From: Bacteroidia bacterium
Lineage (GTDB): Bacteria > Bacteroidota > Bacteroidia > NS11-12g > UBA955
Length of the DNA: 8,992 nt
Reading direction: 5' to 3'
Assembly: GCA_020848595.1 (NCBI GenBank)
Contig: JADLHV010000206.1
Location: forward strand, 1 to 8,992
A program made the translations under genes and the position numbers. The stretch's first letter is position 1. Each line of letters opens with the position of its first letter. Below are positions 1 to 6,994 of this stretch, in pieces. Under the pieces are notes generated by a model. The model was not told where the DNA came from, did no database searches, and was given only the letters and a program-made list of their open reading frames with translations.

Positions 1-467
1 ACATCTAGTGTATCCGATTGATTAAAAAAGTAACCTCCTCCTGCTTGTAATGAAAGCATTTTACGTTTAGAAAATTCTCTTAAATAAAGGGCATGAAATC
101 GATATCTTAATATATCATTAGACTGTTTGATTCCATTAACATATAAATTGTCATTTTGTGCGTTTCTTAAGTAAGAAATTCCAAATACATGTTTTTCATA
201 GGTGGCTTGTAATTCAAAAGGAACACTTGAATAAAATAAACCTGTTTGACTGGGTTTATTGCCTAAATCATTAATTAATGTATTAGCAGATAGTAGAAAA
301 TCAAATCGAATGGCTCTTGTGCTATCAGAATTTTCGGCAAAAAGTAAATTTCCCCTTACCATGGTCATTAGTATGATCACAAGTAAGGGGAATTTTAACT
401 GTATAATTGAAACCGTTAGTGTCTTAAAAGGGTGTATTTCCTTGAGATAAGTATACATATATCTCAT
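1..467 (-). CDS. Envelope protein, likely outer-membrane β-barrel (partial, C-terminus outside window)
   Basis: The frame is open from an ATG at 467 to the window edge (155 residues); an in-frame TAA immediately precedes the ATG. A second in-frame ATG at 458 is an alternative start. The N-terminus has basic residues (K9, K15, K25), a hydrophobic stretch at about residues 26-37 (FPLLVIILMTMV), and a plausible cleavage site after LLFA at residue 44, so a signal peptide with a long n-region is likely. The mature part shows alternating polar/non-polar strands with aromatic ends, such as FELQATYEKHVFGISYL (84-100), LRYRFHALYLREF (120-132) and MLSLQAGGGYFF (137-148). This is the pattern of a membrane β-barrel. 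I do not recognise the family. It begins 11 bases after the stop of the di-heme peroxidase gene, so the two are probably one operon. The coding reading is well supported; the barrel assignment is inferred from strand pattern only. Confidence 0.7.
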   Translation of the reverse strand, partial: MRYMYTYLKEIHPFKTLTVSIIQLKFPLLVIILMTMVRGNLLFAENSDSTRAIRFDFLLSANTLINDLGNKPSQTGLFYSSVPFELQATYEKHVFGISYLRNAQNDNLYVNGIKQSNDILRYRFHALYLREFSKRKMLSLQAGGGYFFNQSDTLD

Positions 468-478
468 TTATCAATAAC

Positions 479-1558
479 TTAGTTCTTAAATGGATTTGAA
501 TAACGTTCGTTGACAGTTGTGAAATCATCATTCAAAGTTTTCAAGAAATTGGCAATATCTGAGTTATTAGTGCCAGCATAATTACTTGGCGGAATATTTG
601 GTTTCTTGTTTTTTAATTCTTCACTTAGATAAGGATTAGGCTGAACATTAAATCCATAATGATTAACTACTTGGTTAAGTGTAGTGAATCTACCATCGTG
701 CATGTAAGGAGCAGTATTAGCCACATTTCTAAGGTCAGGAATTCTATATTGATGCTCTTTGCCTTTGTCTTTATCACTAACATCTAATCCAATATTGGCC
801 ATTTTATCTCTTTCTGCACCTGCTGGTGAAAAACTAGTATGTATAAAGTGACATTCGCTACAACCATTTTCAACAAATAGATTCATACCATTTTTTTCAT
901 TAGTTGTAAAATCAGCAAAATTGTTTTTTTGTCCTCTATCAAATTTAGAATTAGCATTTACAATCGAAAACAAGAATTGTCCTAAGCTCTCACGCATACG
1001 CTCTTGAGTAATTAATTCATCGCCATAACAATCTTTAAATAATTTCTTGTAGTAAGGTAAATTGCTGATTTTTTCTGTGATAAGAGAGATGTTCTCAAAT
1101 CCCATTTCAATATGGTCTTCTATTGGCTTAAATACCATTTCTTCAATTTTAGATTCTCTGGTATCCCAAAAATAACCTGTTTTTCTAACATCAAACAAAT
1201 TACTAATTGATAAAGAATTACGCTTGGTAGGTTGACCATTAAAACCAACACTAAAAGCAGTTACATCTGCAAATCCATTGGCTTGTATGTGGCACGAAGC
1301 ACACGAGGTAGAATTGTTGTGCGATAAGGCTTTGTCGTAAAATAAAACTCTTCCAATGGTAGCTTTTTTACTATCTATTAAAGTAGAATCTTCATAATAT
1401 AACGACAATTTGCCGTAGGGTGAATTAATGTGTGCATAATCAAATGCAACTGCAGGAAGCATCGGTTCAATAATGCTATTATCGGGTTGTGTTGGTAATT
1501 GTCTACAGCCAATAATTAAACCTGCTAAAATGGCGCCAGATAAAATGATTTTTTTCAT
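479..1558 (-). CDS. Di-heme cytochrome c peroxidase / MauG-family lipoprotein
   Basis: This 359-residue protein belongs to the bacterial di-heme peroxidase superfamily (CCP/MauG/MbnH), which uses two covalently bound c-type hemes for peroxide reduction or protein-substrate oxidation in the periplasm. The N-terminus is a lipoprotein signal: MKK, a hydrophobic core, then lipobox LIIG with Cys18. The first heme site is C86-A-S-C89-H90 inside the family motif LFYDKALS...CASCH..GFAD. The second is C233-S-E-C236-H237. Also seen are FWDTR (130-134, with Trp131 at the usual inter-heme Trp spacing) and RIPDLRNVANTAPYMHDGRF (272-291) followed by VVNHY301. The length is normal for the family. Ligand positions look MauG-like: Phe106 stands 16 residues after His90 where classical enzymes have a distal His, and Tyr301 stands where they have Met. 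There is no clear Shine-Dalgarno before the ATG at 1558, as is usual in Bacteroidota. It heads a likely operon with the barrel-like gene downstream. The natural substrate is unknown. Confidence 0.93.
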   Translation of the reverse strand: MKKIILSGAILAGLIIGCRQLPTQPDNSIIEPMLPAVAFDYAHINSPYGKLSLYYEDSTLIDSKKATIGRVLFYDKALSHNNSTSCASCHIQANGFADVTAFSVGFNGQPTKRNSLSISNLFDVRKTGYFWDTRESKIEEMVFKPIEDHIEMGFENISLITEKISNLPYYKKLFKDCYGDELITQERMRESLGQFLFSIVNANSKFDRGQKNNFADFTTNEKNGMNLFVENGCSECHFIHTSFSPAGAERDKMANIGLDVSDKDKGKEHQYRIPDLRNVANTAPYMHDGRFTTLNQVVNHYGFNVQPNPYLSEELKNKKPNIPPSNYAGTNNSDIANFLKTLNDDFTTVNERYSNPFKN

Positions 1559-1589
1559 AGTGGAAATGAATTTATTTTTAATGGTTATT

Positions 1590-1619
1590 CAAATTTATGC
1601 ATTTTAAGTTGATATCAAA
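1590..1619 (-). promoter_or_regulatory. Bacteroidota-type promoter for the di-heme peroxidase gene
   Basis: Read on the minus strand, TTTG (1619-1616) is followed after 18 bases by TAAATTTG (1597-1590). This matches the Bacteroidota primary sigma consensus TTTG-N19-TAnnTTTG with one base less in the spacer. Transcription would start near 1583-1586, giving a leader of about 25-28 bases before the ATG at 1558. The match is by eye; AT-rich DNA produces some chance matches. Confidence 0.55.
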
Positions 1620-1812
1620 ACTATTTTTGTTTTATTTTATTGTTAATCGTTGAAAAACTAGTTAAAATTGACAATTTGTTCACAAGATTAATTTAATAAG
1701 TGGCGCACTATTTAACTTAATATTGGGTTTTTATTTTATCGATTTCTTATTTCTAAGTGTCTTATTGCTTGTTATTCAGTTTATTGCGAGTTTTTTTTAT
1801 ATTTGCTATTTT

Positions 1813-1843
1813 CTTGCATTATTGAATAATAATTCTAATTTTG
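1813..1843 (+). promoter_or_regulatory. Bacteroidota-type promoter for the T9SS cargo gene
   Basis: CTTG (1813-1816) is followed after exactly 19 bases by TAATTTTG (1836-1843). This fits TTTG-N19-TAnnTTTG with one mismatch in the -33 element and a full match in the -7 element. Transcription would start near 1848-1850, leaving a leader of about 70 bases before the ATG at 1919. A 13-base palindrome (1818-1830) fills most of the spacer and could be an operator, though this may be chance. Confidence 0.5.
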
Positions 1844-1918
1844 CTCTGTTGAGTTTTAAAAAAAGATATTTTTCAACTTAATAGTTTTCGTTCTCTTATA
1901 GTAAAATCAACCAAACAT

Positions 1919-4900
1919 ATGAAATCTAATTACCAATTAAATGCAATTCGGCAAGGGCTCATTGTCTTATGCCTATTTTTAGCTTCCTCAGCTAACGCTC
2001 AATTAAGCGGAAGTTTTACCATCAATCCAACTATTTCTGCTAGTTCGAGCAATTATTCTAATTTGTCTTCGGCTATTAGTGATTTATTAAGCGGAAGCCG
2101 ATCGGATGGTGGCACTGCGCAAGGTCCTGGTATCAGCGCTAATGTTACGTTTACTGTTTACGATACTATCTACAACACCGGGCCTATTGAAATAACATCC
2201 ATAACTGGATCTAATCCATTTTATAGAATTCTATTTAAATCAGCAGGCTCTAATAGTCAAAAATGTGTTTTTTCTAATCCATCAAGTTCAAGTTCAACCA
2301 ACGATTTTGTTTTAAATTTAAACGGCGCTGATTATATTACTTTTCAGAATATTGGATTTGTTCGCACTGGTACTGCCGATTATGCCACAGTTGTTCAAAT
2401 TGGAAACGATGCCAATAACGTAATTTTTGATAAATGCTTATTGAAAGGTAAGAAAGTACCAAGCAATTCTACTAATGGCTTTAATTATACCGTAGGGACA
2501 TGTTTGTATTTTTATGGGAATGCTGATAGTACCATCGTTAAAAATTCTAGACTTTTATATGTATACAATGGGGTTTATTGTGTTTCGGCAGCTACAGATA
2601 TTCTATTTGCCGATAATGTTATTGATAGCAGTGGTTCTTCGGGTATTTATATGACCACACAAACCAATTTGAAAATAACAGGTAATACGTTCAATATGGG
2701 AGATTTTGGAGCTAATTTAGGTCATTATACTTCCTATGGTATGCGGATAGAATCTTCTCCAGCAATGCAGATTTTTGGCAATAAAATTTTTATGTCTGCT
2801 GTTAATGGTCAAGTTGTTAGAGGGCTTATTATTGCAAGCACAACAAGTACGGCTGCGGCTCCTACTATGATTTATAATAACTGGATTGTTAATTCTGGAG
2901 GTTCAGGCGATTGTACTGGTTTTGCTTTATATGCTTGTAATTATCTCAATTTTTTCTATAACAATGTGTTAATTACAAGTCCGCTTACTAATAGCAGCGC
3001 TTATTATCATTATCCTCAATATGCAAATACCTATATTCGATTAGTCAATAATAATTTCATTAATAAAGGTGCTGGATATTCATATAATGTATCTGGAACC
3101 AATACGACTGATATTGATAGCTTAGATTACAATAACCTATTTTCTAGTGGTACTAATTTAGCTAACTGGAGTGGCACTAATTATACTACCTTATCGGGTT
3201 TGCAATCTGCAAGTTCAAAAGATGTAAATTCAATCAATGTAGATCCAGGTTTTATAAATTCGCGAGATTTGCATGTATCTAATATTGGTTTAAATGGTAA
3301 AGCAATGAAGTATCCATGGATTAGTATGGATATTGACAACGAAGCGCGCGATACCTCAACGCCAGATATTGGTGCAGATGAGTTTTTCCCTATTGCCAAT
3401 GATGCTGGTATCAATTCAGTTGATAGTCCAATGGTATTTTGTGCAGGTACACATAATGTTCGTGTTAAGTTTCAAAATTTCGGATATGATACAATTCATT
3501 CAGTGCAAATTCAGTGGCAAATAAATGGAACAGGGCAAACTGCTTATAATTGGACAGGTAATTTAGCGCCTGGGGCATCCTCTGCATCAATTTTATTAGG
3601 GTCATATACTTTTGTGGCAAATACAGCTTATAATTTTAAAGCTTGGACTGTTAATCCAAATAATATAACGGATGGAAAAAAGAATAATGACTCGCTTGCT
3701 TTAACAAGATATCCTGGTATGACTGGTTCATATAAAATTAGTGATTCATTAAATGCAGATTTTAAATCTTTTAATTCTGCCATTGCAGCTTTTACGGCAA
3801 GAGGTATTTGTGGTCCAATTAAATTTTTAGTTGCACCCGGTATTTATAATGAGCAAATTACTTTGTTAGAATTACCAGGAATGGGTGCATCTAATCCGAT
3901 AACTTTCGAAGGAATGAGCAAAGATAGTACAGATGTTTTGGTGACATTGCCCTCTACTGTTGCAACAGGTAATAATAATGCAACAATTCAATTAAGAGGG
4001 GCTGATTATATGCGTTTTAAATATATAACTTTTGAGCGCACCGGAATAAATACATATGCCAATGTCATTCATATCTTAAATGGTTCTGATAATAATGAGT
4101 TCTCGCATTGTAGAATGCTTGGTGTTAAATTGACCTCTGCAAATGCCAACGCTCAAAACATTTGGTCGGATTTAGGTGTCGATAATAACAATGCTTTTAT
4201 TAATAATACAGTTCGATTTGGATATAATAATATTCTATATTTAGGCACGAGCGGTGTGCATGAATCTGGTACAATCATTAGAGGAAACCAATTTGATAGT
4301 GCTTATAATTCATCGGTGCAAATAGCTTATAACGATGGTATTGATATTAGTGGTAATATATTTAAAAGAGTTTTAGTGCCAGCAGGTGGTAATTTTAGTT
4401 TACAATTGAATGATTGTGATAAAGCTATTAAACTGATTCAAAATAAATTTGAGGATCAAGGATTAGAAAACTCAATTCAATTAATAGCTTGTAATGCAAG
4501 TTCAAATGCGCCTGGTATTATAGCCAACAACATGCTTTCTAAAGGTAGTGGAAAAAGTATTGTTTTAGATGGGGTAGAGTATATTAATATTGTTTTCAAT
4601 TCCATGTATTTAAATCAAGCAGTTTCTACTAATTATGGAATTTATTCAACCTTGACAACAAGTACTGATATTGTTATGAAAAATAATATCATTTTTATGG
4701 AAGGAGGGGAAGCCTTTTTCATTCCAACAACCTCTCAAGTTAGTGCAAGTGACTATAATAATTTAGTTGTTAAAGGTGGACAATTTGCATTTTGGGGTAA
4801 TAGCTATACTTCTCTTAATGATTTAAAAATTGCCTCTGGTAAAGATGTCAATTCACAATCTATTAATCCATTTTTTAAATCTGCTACAGATTTGCATATT

Positions 4901-6802
4901 TTCAATCCATTGTTAAAAGGTTCTGGACAAGCAATTGCCGGAATTACAACTGATTTTGATGGTGAGCTAAGAAATAGTACAAATCCTGATATTGGTGCTG
5001 ATGAATTTAAATTAAAAGAAGAAGATGCCGGAATTGTACAAATGACTTCACCAAATAACAATGATTGTGCTGGATTGCAAGATATTGTTGTAGTAATAAA
5101 AAATTTCGGAAATGATACTTTAACTAGTGCAGATGTTAATTGGACAGTTTTAGGGAATGTGCAAACGACGTATAATTGGACAGGTTCTTTACTCACTAAT
5201 GAAATGGATACAATTGTTATTGGATCGCATAATTTTATAGGAAATTTAAATCCGAAATTTGCAATTTGGACAAGCATGCCAAATGGTATTGTTGATCCAA
5301 TTCCGTTTAATGACTCAATTGTTTTAAATAGATCTGTTCGTTCACTTCCTGTTGCTAATGCTGGTCTTGATGCAAGTATTTGTAGTGGTGATTTAGCAAT
5401 TTTAGGGGTTAATGCTGTCAATGGTCATACTTATGAATGGACAGATTTAGGTTCTAATATACTTGCTACGACAGCTCAATTCAATGTTAGTCCAAAAGTT
5501 CAAACGACTTATATTTTAGAAGTAACCAATACAACATTTGGTTGTAAAAAAAGAGACACAGTCGTTATTAGTATTAATCCAGTTCCTGTTGCCAATGCAG
5601 GTACTGATAAGATTTTATGCTATGGTAATTCTGTGCAAATTGGTGCTGCAAGTCAAGCCGGATTTTCATATAATTGGTCAAGTTCTGTTGGTAATTTTAG
5701 TTCTAGTATTTCTAATCCTGTTGTTGCCCCTTTGCAATCAACCAACTACATATTAACCAAAGTAATAAATTCAACAGGATGTTTTGATACTGATACTGTT
5801 TTAGTTGCAATTGCTTTTCCTCCTTCGGCATCGATTTCAGGGACAGGTAGTTCTTGTCAAGATGAAGCATTTAACTATTCTGCAGCTGCAGCAACTGGAA
5901 ATACATATAGTTGGGATATAGTAGGTGGTCAAATTATTGGAACACAAAATGCCAATTCTGTTTTTGTGAAATGGATAACTCCAGGTAATGGAAAAGTTAC
6001 TTTAATTCAATCTAAATCGGCAGCTTGTAAAGACACTGTTTCTTATAACGTTTTAGTCTTTAAAAATCCTGTAGCGGCTTTTGGATTTGAAGAAGATTGT
6101 CTTGGAGGAACAACCATGTTCAGCGACTCTTCTAAAGATGCCAATAGCTATGTTTGGGATTTTGGTAATGGAAAAAAATCATTTTCTAAAAATCCATTTC
6201 ACACTTACGAGTCCGCAAAAGCATATACCGTAACATTGGTTGCCATTGGTGTTGGTAATTGTTCGGATACAACATCTAAAACGATACAAGTTTATCCTAT
6301 TCCTGTTGCTGATTTTGATGTCATTAAAACAGCTGGATTGACCTATTCATTTACGGATATGAGCACGATTGTTTCGGGAACTATTACAGAATGGAATTGG
6401 AATTTTGGAGATGGAAATGTTTCAACAGATCCGAATCCAACCCATGTTTACGATTATAATCTCCTTGGGCAATCGTTTAACGTTCAATTGTGTGTTAAGT
6501 CTGACTTTGATTGCAGTTCTTGTTTTAATAAAGTTAATACTGTAACCTCTATTGCTGATTTGTATTCAAGTAAAGGATTAAAATTGTATCCTAATCCTAG
6601 TTCTGGTCTAGTGTTTTTAGAAGCATTAGGAACAATTTCATCTATAGAAGTTGTAAATGCATTAGGACAAGTAGTGATGAAATTGAATGTAGAGAATGAT
6701 AAATTAGAACTTAATCTAAGTGATCTTGCTAATGGTGTTTACACAATAAAAGCATTTGTTGATGGTCAATTTGAAATTGTAACAATTGTGATTCAGCGTT
6801 GA
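1919..6802 (+). CDS. Giant T9SS-secreted β-helix / Ig-PKD surface protein
   Basis: This 1627-residue exported protein starts with a Sec signal peptide (basic n-region, h-region LIVLCLFLASS, cleavage after ANA at residue 27). Residues about 29-489 form a right-handed β-helix-type region rich in short N/D/G-turn strands, ending in PDIGADEF (482-489). An Ig/CARDB-like domain follows (about 492-596). The same arrangement repeats at 601-1030 (PDIGADEF at 1023-1030) and 1031-1141. Next come Ig-like domains at 1145-1223, 1224-1302 and 1303-1383, and two PKD-like domains at 1384-1461 (VWDFGNG) and 1462-1543 (WNFGDG, 1494-1499). Residues 1554-1627 are a type A T9SS sorting domain: LKLYPNPSSG at the start, then VVNALGQVV, LNLSDLANGVYTIKA and a basic end. 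The expected route is Sec export, T9SS transport and sorting-domain cleavage with attachment to the cell surface or release. No catalytic motif stands out, so adhesion, carbohydrate binding or a structural role are all possible. It has its own promoter and terminator and is probably monocistronic. Confidence 0.93.
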   Translation: MKSNYQLNAIRQGLIVLCLFLASSANAQLSGSFTINPTISASSSNYSNLSSAISDLLSGSRSDGGTAQGPGISANVTFTVYDTIYNTGPIEITSITGSNPFYRILFKSAGSNSQKCVFSNPSSSSSTNDFVLNLNGADYITFQNIGFVRTGTADYATVVQIGNDANNVIFDKCLLKGKKVPSNSTNGFNYTVGTCLYFYGNADSTIVKNSRLLYVYNGVYCVSAATDILFADNVIDSSGSSGIYMTTQTNLKITGNTFNMGDFGANLGHYTSYGMRIESSPAMQIFGNKIFMSAVNGQVVRGLIIASTTSTAAAPTMIYNNWIVNSGGSGDCTGFALYACNYLNFFYNNVLITSPLTNSSAYYHYPQYANTYIRLVNNNFINKGAGYSYNVSGTNTTDIDSLDYNNLFSSGTNLANWSGTNYTTLSGLQSASSKDVNSINVDPGFINSRDLHVSNIGLNGKAMKYPWISMDIDNEARDTSTPDIGADEFFPIANDAGINSVDSPMVFCAGTHNVRVKFQNFGYDTIHSVQIQWQINGTGQTAYNWTGNLAPGASSASILLGSYTFVANTAYNFKAWTVNPNNITDGKKNNDSLALTRYPGMTGSYKISDSLNADFKSFNSAIAAFTARGICGPIKFLVAPGIYNEQITLLELPGMGASNPITFEGMSKDSTDVLVTLPSTVATGNNNATIQLRGADYMRFKYITFERTGINTYANVIHILNGSDNNEFSHCRMLGVKLTSANANAQNIWSDLGVDNNNAFINNTVRFGYNNILYLGTSGVHESGTIIRGNQFDSAYNSSVQIAYNDGIDISGNIFKRVLVPAGGNFSLQLNDCDKAIKLIQNKFEDQGLENSIQLIACNASSNAPGIIANNMLSKGSGKSIVLDGVEYINIVFNSMYLNQAVSTNYGIYSTLTTSTDIVMKNNIIFMEGGEAFFIPTTSQVSASDYNNLVVKGGQFAFWGNSYTSLNDLKIASGKDVNSQSINPFFKSATDLHIFNPLLKGSGQAIAGITTDFDGELRNSTNPDIGADEFKLKEEDAGIVQMTSPNNNDCAGLQDIVVVIKNFGNDTLTSADVNWTVLGNVQTTYNWTGSLLTNEMDTIVIGSHNFIGNLNPKFAIWTSMPNGIVDPIPFNDSIVLNRSVRSLPVANAGLDASICSGDLAILGVNAVNGHTYEWTDLGSNILATTAQFNVSPKVQTTYILEVTNTTFGCKKRDTVVISINPVPVANAGTDKILCYGNSVQIGAASQAGFSYNWSSSVGNFSSSISNPVVAPLQSTNYILTKVINSTGCFDTDTVLVAIAFPPSASISGTGSSCQDEAFNYSAAAATGNTYSWDIVGGQIIGTQNANSVFVKWITPGNGKVTLIQSKSAACKDTVSYNVLVFKNPVAAFGFEEDCLGGTTMFSDSSKDANSYVWDFGNGKKSFSKNPFHTYESAKAYTVTLVAIGVGNCSDTTSKTIQVYPIPVADFDVIKTAGLTYSFTDMSTIVSGTITEWNWNFGDGNVSTDPNPTHVYDYNLLGQSFNVQLCVKSDFDCSSCFNKVNTVTSIADLYSSKGLKLYPNPSSGLVFLEALGTISSIEVVNALGQVVMKLNVENDKLELNLSDLANGVYTIKAFVDGQFEIVTIVIQR
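2003..3718 (+). repeat. Internal protein duplication, copy A (β-helix + Ig-like)
   Basis: Residues 29-600 of the T9SS cargo. Landmarks shared with copy B are an opening LSGSF, NGADYITF (135-142), the helix-closing PDIGADEF (482-489), then DAGI, a single Cys in a C-A-G triplet (508-510), YNWTG (543-547) and NDSLAL near the end. PDIGADEF, YNWTG and the terminal NDS motif are offset 541-542 residues from copy B, while GADY near the start is offset 558, so most length change lies in the helix part. Confidence 0.85.
3719..5341 (+). repeat. Internal protein duplication, copy B (β-helix + Ig-like)
   Basis: Residues 601-1141 of the T9SS cargo. It opens MTGSY, has RGADYMRF (693-700), closes its helix with PDIGADEF (1023-1030), and continues with DAGI, a Cys in C-A-G, YNWTG (1085-1089) and NDSIVL. 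Protein similarity to copy A is clear, but DNA identity is limited to short blocks such as TATAATTGGACAGGT (3545-3559 and 5171-5185). The duplication is therefore old rather than an assembly or recent recombination product. Confidence 0.85.
5351..6301 (+). repeat. Ladder of four Ig/PKD-like domains with paired cysteines
   Basis: Residues 1145-1461 contain four consecutive domains of 78-81 residues. The first two are direct repeats of exactly 79 residues: PVANAG-D..C.G opens each (from 1144 and 1223), and GC-DT sits near each end. Cysteine pairs are C1155/C1209, C1234/C1288, C1313/C1370 and C1394/C1448, spaced 54, 54, 57 and 54. Each pair probably forms an intradomain disulfide after export (inference). 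The fifth domain (1462-1543) lacks the first Cys but carries C1525, C1532 and C1535. Confidence 0.8.
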
Positions 6803-6819
6803 TTTTACAGCTATAATTT

Positions 6820-6851
6820 AAAAGCACCTCCATAATGGGGGTGCTTTTTTT
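6820..6851 (+). terminator. Intrinsic terminator of the T9SS cargo gene
   Basis: The left arm AAAAGCACCTCC (6820-6831) pairs with GGGGGTGCTTTT (6837-6848), with one G-U pair, around the 5-base loop ATAAT, and is followed by a run of seven T ending at 6851. It starts 17 bases after the stop codon. The flanking A-tract makes it partly symmetrical, so it may also stop transcription of the convergent kinase gene, though the T-run on that strand is short. Confidence 0.9.
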
Positions 6852-6994
6852 ATGAAGTAATATTTTTGATTATTTTGGGCTTACTATAATTTAGTTCATT
6901 TAGATATTACACAAATTCATCGAAGCTCTATTTTAATTAAGCTTAATGCAGATTATTGGAGATTATTAGATAAAAGTAAGTGTAAAAAAAGGTA

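Larger units (their letters stand above)
1559..1918. other. Divergent intergenic region
   Basis: This is 360 bases of very AT-rich DNA between two genes transcribed away from each other. It holds a promoter candidate for each side and two short perfect palindromes with 6-base arms around one base: AAATTGACAATTT at 1665-1677 and ATTATTGAATAAT at 1818-1830. The second lies inside the spacer of the rightward promoter. I see no open reading frame with coding character, no tRNA and no convincing terminator here. Confidence 0.7.

Noticed and set aside
259..450. A 63-codon plus-strand open frame
   Set aside because: It is antisense to the start of the barrel-like gene, whose minus-strand reading gives a signal peptide and β-strands.
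698..703. Met286 of APYMHDG (codon 701-703, with His287 at 698-700) as the heme ligand
   Set aside because: In the classical enzymes the ligand Met lies 14 residues after the His of this motif, which here is Tyr301. Met286 is therefore probably not the ligand.
1616..1623. A second TAnnTTTG-like box (TAGTTTTG, minus strand)
   Set aside because: No TTTG-like element lies 17-23 bases upstream on that strand. Its TTTG end serves better as the -33 element of the promoter at 1590-1619.
1882..1889. TAGTTTTC, a near match to the -7 element close to the giant gene
   Set aside because: It lacks the final G and has no -33 element at the right distance; the candidate at 1813-1843 is better.
3181..3524. 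Short open frames on both strands (3181-3414 minus, 3333-3524 plus)
   Set aside because: Both are in alternative frames of the giant gene, with no start context or recognisable protein.
4804..5421. A 205-codon open frame on the minus strand
   Set aside because: It lies entirely antisense to the well-supported T9SS cargo gene, covering the end of β-helix B and its Ig-like domain. The translation has no domain or signal, and it has no promoter of its own.
5538..5756. A 72-codon plus-strand open frame with a hydrophobic translation
   Set aside because: It is the shifted frame of the Ig-like repeats; valine/threonine-rich codons read as leucine-rich there.
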